From the NCBI RefSeq assembly GCF_020509005.1, contig NC_063012.1:5084001-5148000 (forward strand): a stretch of 64,000 nucleotides of DNA, in the 5' to 3' direction. The notes beneath the pieces are model-generated. The model was not told the origin of the DNA and did not search any database. It worked only from the letters and a program-made list of their open reading frames with translations. The position numbers were made by a program, and so were the translations under genes. Source of the DNA: Fulvia fulva. Taxonomy: Eukaryota; Ascomycota; Dothideomycetes; Mycosphaerellales; Mycosphaerellaceae. Each line of letters begins with the position of its first letter. Position 1 is the stretch's first letter. Below, piece by piece: positions 32,334 to 43,855 of the stretch.

Positions 32334-33684
32334 ATGGACTACTCCTCCAAGCCCAAATCCATCACCCCGCGCATCATTGTCCACGGCGGGGCAGGCAACA
32401 TCACGAGAGAGAACATGCCCCAAAAGTCCTACGAGGCCTACGAGCACACCCTACTCTCCATTCTCTCCCACGCTAACCGTGCCCTGCTTCTACCCGGCGC
32501 CACAGCGCTTGACATCGCAACGTACGCCGTCTCCCTCCTCGAACTCAATCCGCTCTTTAACGCTGGCCGCGGAGCAGTCTACACGACAGCCGGGACCCAC
32601 GAACTTGAAGCTTCCGTCATGGTATCGAATGGATATCGCAAGAGAGGTGTCGGCGTCATGAAAGTACGGAGGACGAAACATCCCATCAAGCTGGCGAGGG
32701 AGATGTTGATTAGAGGAGAGCGCGAGGATGGAGGTGGAGCGTTGGGGCACTGTCAGTTGGAGGGGGGGACCGTTGAGAGACTGGGGAGAGAATGGGGGGC
32801 TCCAGGAAGCTCGGCCGAGTTGGTTTTGGACGAGAAGGAGGTGGGATGAACATCGAAGAGGACTGGGGTTAGATCATGGAGATGAGACTTTTGAGAAAGA
32901 CAAGAGGAGGGCTGATGAGAGGGCAGGATGTGGCAGTGAGGGCAACGCAGAGGGAGAAGAGCTGGAGAACGAGGGGGAGGAGGAAGACTATGTCAGCATT
33001 GCGGATTCGCAGTGGGACGGGAAGGAGTATCTACCTCAAGGAACCGTTGGAGCCGTGGTGTTGGACAGCACGGGCACACTCTGCGTAGCTACATCTACAG
33101 GTGGGCTCACCAACAAGCTGCCCGGCAGGATAGGTGACACGCCAACCCTCGGCGCGGGTTTCTGGGCGGAGAGATGGTTCGAGGCAGTGACGCAGTCTTC
33201 AGCTCCATCAATGTCAACACCATCGTACGTTCTCTCAAGTTGTCTCCCGAGCTTGTTCGGCTACCAGAGAGTACTATACACTCAAGTCCAAGAAGAGCCC
33301 CAAGTCCGCGCAGTGGCCATGTCAGGAACAGGCAACGGCGACAGCTTCCTTCGCATGAATGCCGTTCGAGCAGCCGCAGCAATAGCACGCTACGCTTCAG
33401 GTCGCAGCTCTTCAAGTCGCAGTAGCAAGAGTAGTGTGTCTCTACAGCAAGCAGTCACAGCCGTTGCCGGTCCCGAGGGACAACTCCAACGCTCAGCAGA
33501 GGACCGCTGGCACAAGACTGGAGAAGGCGAAGGCGGTATCATCGGCATAGAAGTCGTCGATGGTAAGGGCAAGATTGTCTACGACTTCAACTGTGGCGGC
33601 ATGTTTCACGCCTGGGTGGATGATGATGGGAAAGAAAGGTTCGAGCTCTTTCAGACCGGTCCAAGACCGCCGCCGTACGCGTGA
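32334..33684 (+). CDS. Ntn-type L-asparaginase / isoaspartyl peptidase, apparent frameshift
   Basis: Self-cleaving N-terminal-nucleophile hydrolase of the plant-type asparaginase/taspase family. It begins MDYSSKPKSITPR, followed by the family motifs IIVHGGAGNI and NAGRGAVYTT. The catalytic Thr lies in YLPQGTVGAVVLDS, and ATSTGGLTNKLPGRIGDTP follows. The reading frame shifts at a run of six G (32794-32799). Upstream reads EDGGGALGHCQLEGG..LGREWG and downstream LQEARPSWFWTRRRWDEH in the next frame. One G fewer would join them. Low-complexity acidic sequence precedes the nucleophile, as usual for the excised linker. It is either a frameshift pseudogene or a homopolymer error. It is convergent with Sld3, 34 bp apart. 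Confidence 0.8.
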
Positions 33685-33718
33685 AAGTGGTTTACGAAAA
33701 CTGAAAAGCTGTGGAAGG

Positions 33719-36387
33719 CTATGCTAATTCATCATAATCATCGTCCCAGCCCAATGCATCATAGATTGACTTGCCGCCAACTTCTGTATCTGCTAGGCCT
33801 CCATTAACGCCCGGCGCGGCCTGTTCTTGTATTACGTGCTTATCCTGCAGCTTCATTGGGCTCCATGTCCGTGACTGCAAGCTACCCGGCTTGGAAGCTG
33901 GAGTCTCAGCCAGCGAGGCCATCTTTATGGGTCTTGCAGGCGTCTGCGCGATTGGTGCTGTCCGGCTTGCGGTGGGTGACGCCAGAAGTGTGCCTGGCTG
34001 ATGCATGAGACCAGCGGGCATGAACTTAGCAAAGCCGCGCGATGGCGTCTCCTCGACATTGGTATGCCGTGGTCGATGCCCTGTCTGTGGGAGCGCAAAG
34101 CTGCTACTCACAACGTCTCCAGAAGGAGCTAGCAGCTTTGCTGATGAGGAAGGCACGATTGATGTTCCTGCTGAACCTCGACTACTAGTGGCCCCCTGCT
34201 CGACACGTCTCTTAGGTGCCGGTGTAGCCTTGATCTGGCTTGGAATCGCACTGGCAGCATGTAGGGCCTTGTCCATTTTTGGCTTGCGCTGCTGCTGTGT
34301 TTGACTCCTGCCTTTCGCTATCGCCTTCGCGAAGCTCTGATCGGCATTTTTGGCGATCTCCTCAACGGCACGATCTCTGTTCGGCTTCTTGAGCGTGGTA
34401 ATAGCTTCGCGCAATTTAGCTTCCACGTCAGCCTTCTTGCGCACCTTCGTGTCGTTGGCCTGCGACATCGCCGAGAGATCAACTTCACGCCTTCCAAAAG
34501 AAGCTTGCTCCAACAGGCTAACACGCTTTGGCTGCACATGCTGGCCAAGTTGTGGCTTGCCTTTCTTGACAACAGGTACACGGTATAGAGGAGGCGGTTC
34601 GCTCATTTCACGCTTCACCATAGGTAGCAGAGCATCAGTGTCGGTAGCAGCTCGATGCAAGGCTAGAGGCCTCTTGCTCGACTGATTCAAGGTGTCAGTT
34701 GAGACTCTGGTCAGTGGTCTTCTCGGCTTCTTCTCAGGGGCTTGCCGTGCTGCTGGCTCTCCAGGCTTCCTACACGATGATGCTGTCTTTCTCTTAGGCG
34801 TCGGCGCTTGCGGACCTCCCAGCTTCCCACTGGTGGCATTGGCCAGCTCGGGTATCCGAGAATGAAAGAAGGGCACGATGACATCTCGTGCAAAGCTCTT
34901 GAGATCATCATTCGCTTCACCCTTGGCCGCATCTTCTGCAGCCGTTCCGTTCTTGACAGGCGAGCTGCTCTCGATTGAGTACCAGATGCACAAGCGATCG
35001 AGCAAAGTTGCCAACGTGACAGCAACATCAACTTCCTTCCTCTTCCGGGGCTTCTTCTCTTCTAAGCCCGAACGCGTGTCCTGATCCAGTGGTCGGCCAT
35101 CCTGTGAATGAAGCGCATCCACCTGCGCTGCCGGTAGCTTGTGTGGTACTGATGCTTCCAATGCAGTGACCTCATGAATCAGGATCACTTGCAAGAAAGT
35201 CTCTCTGTTGCGCAGACGTTGCGAGCGTCGTTTCACCGTCATGTCGACAGTCTCATGCGGACCACCAGCCCTTTCGCCGTCGTCCTCACGGCGCCACCAT
35301 TGTTCGACATAGTCTTTTTCGTCCACGAAAAGACCGGCTTTGTCACGCTTCGCCTTCCACTTTCGCTTCTTCCGCTGTTTGGGTTTGGCGTCGGGAGTGT
35401 CAAGGACAGAAAGGTCCTTGACCAAATCTGCAATACTTTGTCGGAACTTCTTATCCATGACGGGAGCCGGCAATATTGATCCTCGCAAGAAGTCGATGAG
35501 TTCGGTCGGTTGCGAGTTGAAGGCAGCTCTTGCTCGAGCCAGAGGACCTTTGACGAAAAACGGCAATGGTAGTCTCGAGGTATACAGAGCTTCCAGGTAC
35601 TGCTTGGTCAATTCTTCGAAAGGGCTTGCAGGCGACATAGCCTTGGGTGAGGTCGGCAGGGCAGACTCCGCCGTAGCCAGTCCAGCGTCGACTGCTTCCG
35701 GTGCAAGCTGCAACGTGGATGCAGCTGGGGCTCTTACCTCTGTCGACGTGTGCAGGCATAGCTTTGGTATTACCGATTTGCCGGCGTCTGCTTGTGGCAA
35801 GTTCTGATCAACGTCGATTCGAGCATTGTTCCACCACGGGGTTCCCTCTTCAAGCGGCTGCAAAGCCTGCCTCTTGCGCGGAGACTGTGCGGTTGGTATA
35901 TCCTCGCCTGTCTTCCTCGTCAAGTGCAACGCCTTGACCCATGAGAGCAGTCTGCACAGCGCATACCGTCTCGTCCGCACTCGTTCAACAGCGTATAGTC
36001 GTGCTTCGTGCAGCTCTTCAACAATCAATACGGCATCTCCATCGGCGTGAGCCTCTTGAGCTTCCAGTACGGGCACATGGGCCGAGAACAGTCTGCTGCC
36101 ATCGTCCGCAGTGTCCAGATAGGCAAGCGGCAGTCGAGATCTCGGCAATAAACATAGCGGTGTGAGTGTACGGGGACTGGCGAGCACGTCAAGCGAACCG
36201 GACTGCAGAGCGTCAACGAGGCTTTCACAGCATTGGCCGCTGTACTCACGCGTATGCTGAAGGGCCGTCGGTCGATGGCAGACACGCCTACCTCGTCCCG
36301 CCTTCTTTTGCGCGTCAAGTCGTTGGGCTTCGCACTACTCTCCTCGCTCGTGTCGCGGTTCAGGCATGCGTCGTTATGAAATGACAT
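33719..36387 (-). CDS. DNA replication initiation regulator Sld3
   Basis: Exon 1 is 36387-36250, the intron 36249-36203 (GTGAGT..CAG) and exon 2 36202-33719; 873 residues. The first half has the Sld3 N-terminal block (TLTPLCLLPRSRLPLAYLD) and the central Sld3/Treslin signature (LPFFVKGPLARARAAFN, residues of about 250-272), which binds Cdc45. A helical segment (KVRKKADVEAKLREAITTLK) and a long basic, Ser/Thr/Pro-rich C-terminal region follow. The latter carries many SP/TP sites, expected targets of CDK for Dpb11 binding. The protein loads Cdc45 onto MCM at origins. Family call from these motifs; overall similarity in this family is low. Confidence 0.82.
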
Positions 36388-36660
36388 GCTCTCTGACAAT
36401 CGGCCGTGACAATGACATGTCGTCTGTCATATCCCCGTCCATTCGTGTCCAGCGGCAGCAAGCAATACCGGCTGCGTGATCGCGATGTTGGATGTTTGGT
36501 GCAGCTCTCGGCGAATTCCCGGATCGTCGATGTGCCCACTGCACGCGCCGGAGACATGGACGCGACACGTCTCTGTCTATGACGATGCGCTTTCACATGC
36601 TCATTGCGACATTGGTCGCATGCGCGATGGACCCTCTGCCACCACCTACATGTACTCTTC

Positions 36661-37638
36661 ATGGCTTTGAAGCACCGCCAGAGCCACCCAACAGTGGCAC
36701 CCCTCCTACAATTGCCTCTCGAGCTACGAAACCAGGTCTATTCGTACCTGCTGCCATTGGAGAACGTCAGCCACCCGCTTCCCTCGGTAGGCATCACGAG
36801 CGTGTCGCATCGTCCTCCCACAAGTGCACTCCTCAACATTCACCCCACCATAACAGACGAACTACTCGACTACTTTTACACCATCTCGACCTGCTACGCA
36901 TGCATCGTGTGCGACTTGCAATGCCGCCGGCACTGATCCTGTGCTAGGAAGCTGGTGTTTAGCCATGCCTTCAACTTCTTTCGCGTGGACCCCGAGCTAC
37001 GACGTCTCGAGCAAAGCCCCAGCTTGGCCTGCATCCGCAAGATTGAAGTCGTCTTCTTCTGCCCTGTGCTGTCACTGCAAAGCTATCCAACTTTCGCTCT
37101 CGATCTCTTCTGTGCCGGGATCCGTAAAAGAGCATCCAGAGCATGCGACGTGATGAACAAGGCGCCGAAGCTGAGAACGGTCGTGGTCAGTTGGTGTGAT
37201 TCGACCTACACCGGCGATTGGCAAGAGAAGGCGAAGATCCTGACACCACTACGCAACTTGGTCGATGCCGGGGACAGGCAAGCATCTGTGACGTTCAAGG
37301 TGGGCAAAGTCACCGGGCCCGAAGACCTAGATCGTGCGGACTTTGTGGCTGCCCTCAGGGAAATCCTCGGCGCTGGGCAGAAGCTGGATTGTGGCAATGA
37401 CGGCACGGAGGACGCTTCGCAGAATCTGAGGATGCTGGCATTCGACCCGCGACAGGAGAGACAGTGCCAGCTGTCTCCAAACGCCGGCAGCTACCCCAGG
37501 GCCGGCACGATTCGCAGAGGATGGAGGGGCGCTCCGCCTTTGATGGCAGCTCCTGTAGAACTTGACGCACATGTAGGGCCTGGCGAGGAGTCCTCATCAG
37601 CTGCCTGCGCCACCCCCTGCCGCACTTCAGCGGCTTGA
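36661..37638 (+). CDS. F-box-like (LPxELRNxIY) protein of unknown function
   Basis: The N-terminus LLQLPLELRNQVYSYLLP is the F-box-like/2EXR start common in filamentous fungi. The best model joins 36661-36893 to 36948-37638 (307 residues), because reading on from exon 1 hits a stop and the second frame (KLVFSHAFNFFRVDP) is clearly coding. The 54-bp interval ends in a normal CTAG acceptor with a CTGAT branch but begins CTACGC instead of GTACGC. It is either a mutated donor or a misplaced junction. Function unknown; such proteins are often substrate adaptors or orphan paralogues. Confidence 0.65.
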
Positions 37639-37741
37639 ACAACCGAGCAAAGCAGCCTTGCATCAATGGTCCCGCTCCGCCGCGTATACTGGCAGGGCAA
37701 CCAGATCTGATCTTTCCGTGGTGTCGTCTGGACGGGAATGC

Positions 37742-37747
37742 AAAAAA
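37742..37747 (-). terminator. RNA polymerase III terminator
   Basis: A run of six T on the minus strand, 12 bases downstream of the tRNA, as expected for Pol III termination. Confidence 0.8.
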
Positions 37748-37759
37748 GTCTACCAATAG

Positions 37760-37830
37760 CACTCCTGCCCTGATTCGAACAAGGATTACCTTCGCCGGAA
37801 GAAGGCGTGCTACCATTACACTACAGGAGC
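37760..37830 (-). tRNA. tRNA-Arg (anticodon CCG)
   Basis: A 71-nt cloverleaf without intron. Acceptor GCTCCTG pairs with CAGGAGT (one G-T at the end) and the D stem GTGT pairs with GCAC. The anticodon stem CCTTC/GAAGG encloses the 7-nt loop TTCCGGC, giving anticodon CCG. The T arm CCTTG-TTCGAAT-CAGGG carries the B box. Isotype is from the anticodon only; a shifted loop reading TCC (Gly) leaves the stem unpaired. Confidence 0.88.
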
Positions 37831-40160
37831 TTGATTATTATTGGCCATGGAGGCAGCAATCTTCTCAAGACAGAAAACACTTCTGCTTCGTTTGACGCCG
37901 GTTCGACGGTTTTCTGTGCGTCCGTGCGATGCGGGCATCCGTCTTCCGTGGCACAGGCTCTGCCATCACAAACAAAATCCAACAAGTGAAGCGGAGCATA
38001 GCAGCAGGAAACGAGAGAGAGACGTGGCGCGCTTGTCCTGCGGCAGGAAGCAACGCGCACGAATGGTGAGCATGGCATACGTCCGTCTGCTCTGCTCTCC
38101 GGCAGCGGCATCTGAGTTCCCTTGCAGCTGAGTACTCCCGTCCTGCTGGCCGTCCGACTGCGTTGTCGCCCAACCGTCTCGCACCATTCGATCAAGTCGA
38201 CATTGAGGACGAGTATGCGACATGCATACGACAGATGTTGCTAAGAGCTTACGCTCAAAGGAGGCCTGTCTAGTCGATAGGTGAGGAGTACCGGAGGCAT
38301 GTCGAAAGGCGAAAAAGCATGTGAATGTCGGAGGTGTCCTCGCTTGAGCTTCACTTGCCAGCGTTGACGGTTCCACCATCGCACTCTGGCCAGATGCCGG
38401 ATATTGATCAAGTCGACTGTCGGCAATGCCCAGTGCTGCTGATGCCCGCACGATCGAGGCTGCTCAAAGCCGGAAGAAACAGATCATGCAGTCAAGCAGT
38501 GCGATGCACAGGCATACACATGCCAGAGCACTACGAGATCGCCGTCATGGCGCGCAAGCTCATATGCAGTGCCATATCACATTCCGGAGCTAGACATGCT
38601 GGTCGAGGGCTCCAGCTTTCAACGCTCATCAGCTGCCAACGTTTGCGGCCCGTCATTTGGCGACCGCAGTGCTCAGGTGTGACTCTGATACATGTCGATC
38701 TCTGTCCATGCTTGAGACATGGATTCACCAGGTTTGGGCAGCAGAGGCACGTTCGTTTGGCGTCGAGAAATTGGTCCGGCTTCGAAAGCACTCGGGCAGC
38801 GAAAGATGATATCGATAGCATACAGTCAGACTGCGAATGGCACGGCAGCACTACGGGGCCTCGGCCGTCTATGTTGGCTAGGTATCACGCCTGGGCATCG
38901 ACCTGTCCCAAGGCAGAGCATTCGGCCCTAGAGTAGTATGAATGGAGTCTACGGGTTACAGCTACTGCCCGGCGAAGGTGACGACAAATTGAGGGTATGT
39001 ACGGTTTTGGTGCACGCACGTGGAGCCCACCGTCGACTGCGTGCGTACGCAGCTGTGTGCACATAGGCTGAGGTCGTCGGGATCGACATCAGCGAAGCTT
39101 CGCTTAGCGGACGCGGGTCGATCATGGTATCCACCGCCCCTGCAAGTGTAGGCGAATAGAAGTCGTCTTTCTTGGCACCAGACAGGTAGTCCTACGGCAC
39201 GTCATATCGTGCTTGTGGCACTGCTCTTCGAACCACGATTGCGCAACGTTCCTCCTTGGCGTCAGACTAGGTTATAGCAACACTCACCCATACGAAAGCT
39301 AAGAACAACCGACTTGCATCGCGAGAACTCAGATAAGCATGTCGCCCGGTAAGCTTCTTCTAGGATGCCCTTGCATCCGCGGTGTGGCTCAACAAAGCTC
39401 TCAAGACAGATAAGACGCCGGGAAAGACGTCAAACAGCCTTTCTTGCCACCGACTTCTGCCATCTGTAAGAGCGTCATGATACATGCCAAGGGGTGGCTG
39501 CGTACACACATGGATGCGCAACCCGGCGGGCCCTCTCAACATACTTTTGGGACAGTAGGATTAACAAACCGCCTTGCAGGACTGGCCCGTGAAGATCGAG
39601 CAAGGCAAGCATATGGATCCACACTCGACCTCTCTGTGAAACCCATACGGCCCTCACGCGTGCCAGTGCTGGCACGCAGATAGGCTGATCGCCATCGCAA
39701 GCGCTCGGCATCCGACTCCGCTGGCTCCGGTGGATGGTCTCAGAATGCCACCAGGTGGATCACGGCCAAACTTCGTGACATGACGGTGATAGACGGCGTC
39801 AACGTTGTGTGCTTATTAGGTGTGGGAGAAAGATTTCGAGGAACGACCACGAGTTGGACCCAGACAACCATGCCTAGCAAGTTCTCCTGGCAAACTGCTG
39901 CCCTACTTGCTTGCCTTCATGCGACCCGGTCGTTGGCACAGCAAGCCAAGCCTGTCAACAATCCGATGTGCTCGGTCGCCTCCATGAGTACATCTACACG
40001 ATAATTCCTTTTTCGATGTGGCATCCAGGGATCTGATACACACTTTCTACTATCAAAGAGTCTATCGCCAGGCCAGCTTCTACTGTGTTGGAGACGAGGC
40101 TAGGTTCCATACTTCTTACACCGTTCATACCGCGTGCAATCGCAGCCGACTACGCCACCA
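37831..40160. other. 2.3-kb gene-poor intergenic region
   Basis: Between the tRNA and the DUF1275 gene. Open frames of up to 200 codons near 38325-38936 have no recognisable domains, no intron support and antisense competitors, so I do not call them. One short secretory-looking frame at 39870 is listed separately. Confidence 0.5.
39870..40004 (+). CDS. Possible small secreted peptide
   Basis: A 44-codon frame with ATG in a fair context (caaccATGCC). The product starts with a signal-peptide-like segment (WQTAALLACLHATRSLAQQ, cleavage plausible after SLA), followed by about 22 residues with one Cys. It could be a small secreted protein, the first exon of a lost gene, or chance. Confidence 0.25.
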   Translation: MPSKFSWQTAALLACLHATRSLAQQAKPVNNPMCSVASMSTSTR

Positions 40161-41436
40161 ATGCCCGTGATATCCTTCCAGGACGGAATGTCCTCACCAT
40201 CAGATCCAAGATCAGTTCCTCCTTCGCCGGAGCGTCGTGGCTTTGGTCGAGCCGTTACTGCTCCACAGCTTGCGGCGGCTCTGGAACAGACATTCACATT
40301 GCAAGGCTACGAACGTCGTAAACAGTCCGTGGGAGTGGACAAGCGGTCACCCTCCGAGGCATCCAAGGCGGACGGGCTGAACGACCTTGGCATGGAATGG
40401 ACTGTAAGCGTGGCTACATTGTACCCACTGGCCTTGGGATAGTCGTCGCTGACATGCCACATTTAGCCTACAACCCGATCAGACGATCCGCTAACAGAAG
40501 TTCCAACTTCTTTCATGCGCTTACCTACATCCTCTGCCTGGCGAGCCTATTTCATGCAAGAGGTAGCGGGGGATAAATGGCTCGAAGCACAACTCCTCCT
40601 GATGACCGTAGTGACCGGAATGCTCGATGCCAGTAAGTAAGGGCAGGTGCAGAAGCCTTGATGAGATGCCTGAGACATACTCAGGACGCTCATGGTTTCT
40701 GGGCCCTTGGTTTGAGACACTTAGGCTGACATACCTTACCTTAGTGACCTACACCACATACCACGTCTTCACGTCCAAGCAAACAGGCAATACCCTCTTC
40801 CTGGCCCTCTACGCCTTCCGCGTCCCAGCTCTCGGCCCAGGCGTTGAGACGAACGTCGGAGTTTCAATTGGAGTCTTCATCGCTGGTGCAATCTTCTTTG
40901 GACACATCGGTCACATCTCACGACAGCGAAGGAGGATCTGGCTTCTGGTCAGCAACGCCTTCCAAGCACTCCTCATGCTAGCTGCTGCAGCCGTACGGTA
41001 CTGGGTCAGCAGACGGGCCACGGGGCCAGGAGCCATGGCAATACTAGCATTGCTCAGTTTCGCGGAATCAGGCCAGATCGCAAATGCTTTGAACGTAGCC
41101 ATGCCGGAACTCAACACGACCATGATTACTGGAGCTTTGATCCAGCTCTGCACCGATAAAAAGTTCTTCCAGCTAAAGAATGCGAAACGCAATCGACGAC
41201 TAGCATTCTTCGCCAGCATGATGGCCGGATGTTTTATTGGGGCTGGGATTCTGGCACACTCGACTCCTAGCGCAGCGTTGGTGATTACAGCAGCGACGAA
41301 GGGGATCTTGTTCTTTAGCCTCTTATTCAATAGGGGCATGATGAAGAAGAAGAAGAAGAAATTCCAGCTTGAGGACGGGGGCAAGAAGGTGGAAGGCGCG
41401 GTGACGCCAGTCAGTAAAGTTCTATGGGGTGATTAA
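40161..41436 (+). CDS. DUF1275 (YoaK-type) multi-pass membrane protein
   Basis: Exons are 40161-40403, 40467-40632 and 40745-41436 (introns of 63 and 112 bp); 366 residues. After a Ser/Pro-rich cytoplasmic N-terminus of about 110 residues come six hydrophobic segments (LEAQLLLMTVVTGMLDA, VGVSIGVFIAGAIFF, and others). The DUF1275 hallmark follows the first: YHVFTSKQTGNTLFLAL. The C-terminus is Lys-rich (KKKKKK) and cytoplasmic. The family is found in bacteria and fungi and suspected to transport small metabolites, but has no settled function. Confidence 0.88.
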
Positions 41437-42091
41437 GGAAGAGAACTTATGACTTGATGCTTGTCACGGCTGCTGAGGCGTTCTGGGGATTGAAGGTGTA
41501 CATTGAACATGATCTAGCGAGGCGTACCGGGGTTCTTGTTGGTCGACACAGCTCGAAGCTGTCGGCCAAGCCGAGAGGTCGACATGGCATGCTTTCTTCC
41601 GTATCCTCAACGATGCAATTTCATCCTTCCAGATTACCTTGCACCCTCTCTAGGTGCCAGTCTCGTCAATGATATATCAGGCCTCGAGTAAGCTAGTTTT
41701 GAACGCAGCGAGGGATACATTGTAGCCCGGCGCAAGGGAAAAAGTGCTAAGCCATTATCTCTTATATACACTAGCAAACTACACAACCTCTGCTGCCTGC
41801 AAGAGGTGACTGCCTCGGGCATGCAATAGCCAAATGCTTTTTTCTGCGACGTGCACCACATAAAAGGATTGAGCACGATGCATACTCCTCCACTAATCAT
41901 GTCTCCGCTGCGTATGGGTATCAAGGGATAACGAACTCCGTGTCTTGGTTGGCGGCCATCTCCGCAGCGTCTTTACAGCCAGTCGATGCGTGGACAAGTA
42001 CGCCTGTCAACGCCCGAGGCTGCGTCCTGTTGTAGTTTCTGATCTTCGAATGAATGATACTGCCTAAAGCCATCTTCACCACGGGGCGTCG
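41437..42091. other. Convergent 3' region
   Basis: This 655-bp gap between convergent genes holds their 3' ends. No gene is seen. Confidence 0.5.
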
Positions 42092-43855
42092 CTAGCGCAG
42101 TCCAATGACGCTCTGCAAGATCGTGTTAGCAGAAGAGGTCGACCTGGTTCACTTTCCTAAACATACCATCTCCAACGTCCAAACTCTTCGAATCCACACT
42201 TTGAGATTTCCTTCGACGCCCTCAACGTTGTCCAGCTCCACGCCTTCCCACCAACATCTCCTCGCAGGTTTCCGCCAGAAGAGTAGCAGCTTCTGTGCCA
42301 TACCAACAGCATTGGCAGCGCCAGCAGTGTCACCCTTGATGTCAGTGCGCAGGCGTGCCAACGCTATAGAGCAGATGACGGCTTTTTGTGGCTCTGCAGC
42401 TCTGTGACCCCATGTGTCTTCGTGATTGAAGCCGCTGAATCCGTATCAGAAGATGTTACTAGGCAAACGCGCGGAATCAAAAGAACTCAACTCACCCTGC
42501 GGTAAGCATCTCAATCAGATGCTGTTCCGTCGTACCAGGTTCCTCGCTCTTGCGCAGGCCAGAGAAGATGCCGTCCTGCTTAAGTAGTGCCCGGCTTGCG
42601 GCACGCTTGATATTGATCATCTCCATTTGCTCAATGTCCTTACGCGGTGGAATGGCGTAGAAGTCGAGATCCTCTCGCAAGACAATGATGCCTGCTCTGT
42701 CCTGCAGCATATCTCTCGCATTGCCAGCCATGGGCTCGATCGGCATAGTGCTTGGTGCAAGCGGGTCGCTGGTGGGATTCGACTCTTCAGATGTTTGCGG
42801 TATGGTTTGTGCAACATGGCGGAAGAACTCCAGCATGTATTGCAACGACATCGGATCGTACTGCGAGAAATAGACAATGTCAGATAAATATACATCAGAG
42901 TTGGACATGACTTTTTGTATGTCATTGACAGTGACTGTGTTTTGGGGTTGTACCTGCGCAATAGCGCGAGGTTTCTGGGTGTGCCTTACGTCGACTGGGT
43001 AGACGTCGCCATCGTGGTAGCTGTTCATGTGGCCATCTGGGAGCAGACCGTTGGGGAACAGCGACAACAGGACGAACTCTGGTAGCGTCAGAAGCTCATC
43101 GCGGGAAAGAGTGAATCGTGTGCCTCTGTTGCACGATGTTAGTAGACTCCTCGTTCAGACATTGCAGGGGCAAACATGCCGAAGCTCCAAGGTGATGTTC
43201 TCATCCGAGCCTGTAGCATCGTCAGCCAAGGTCGCGCTCTACGTGGAGCTCAATGCCTACCTCCGCTGAGCGCAGTGTTTATGGGAGCTGGTCCGCCCTG
43301 CTGGACTTGTGTGATAATGCTCGCTCCTCCTCCTGCAGCCGCCATGACGTATGTGAAGCCGTCGAGCGGACTTGAGCCTTCTGTATATGGTGGTGGTGGC
43401 TCTCCGTCGTCTAGATCCTTGCTAGACTGGCCGTCCTTGGTGTCGCGTGATAGCGCAGCCTTGGTCTCTGCAACGACTGTAGAAGCTCCTGGGGAGCCTT
43501 CTGTCTCTTCAAACGGTGGTGCTGGAGGTTCGAGGGGGGCAGTCGCGGTGAGCGATTCCGACGCGCAGCTGGCGGTGACGAGCGCGCTGTACGGGTCGGC
43601 GTCGCAGGGCTTGGGAAAGTATCGCGCGGGAAAGTTGTGGGAATGGAAGGGAGGAGGGGATTCCGGCGACGCTGAGGACGGCTCGTCCAGGCGCTCCTCG
43701 GTCTGCTGTGCCTGTACGGGTGCGGGTGCGGGTGCGGGTGCGTGTGCCTGTGAGCCCAGCCGGAAGTGCGAGTCGACGTCGGTCTTGAAGATGCCGAGAG
43801 GGGCGGGGCGGAGAGAAGGGGTGGAGTGCAAGGAGGAGGCGTCGTCTGAATCCAC
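42092..43855 (-). CDS. Whi2-like stress/growth regulator with BTB-like domain
   Basis: Homologue of yeast Whi2, a cofactor of Psr phosphatases in stress response and growth arrest. Six exons: 43855-43261, 43210-43180, 43125-42990, 42860-42496, 42434-42167 and 42112-42092; 471 residues. The segment EPPPPYTEGSSPLDGFTYVM leads to the BTB-like core ENITLELRGTRFTLSRDELL, with YDPMSLQYMLEFF after it. WGHRAAEPQKAVICSIALAR, KLLLFWRKPARRCWWEGV and RRVWTLEMSVIGLR form the C-terminal domain. Intron 2 (43179-43126) starts GC and has a perfect TACTAAC branch. No in-frame ATG exists at the expected start: the frame begins at a GTG (43855) and is closed upstream, so the initiation site is uncertain. Confidence 0.85.

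Noticed and set aside
37760..37830. tRNA-Gly(TCC) reading
   Set aside because: Placing TCC at the anticodon breaks the five-base anticodon stem, whereas CCG keeps a full 5-bp stem and a U at position 33.
38325..38936. 203-codon plus-strand frame in the gene-poor gap
   Set aside because: No domain, no good codon pattern, and competing frames on the other strand.
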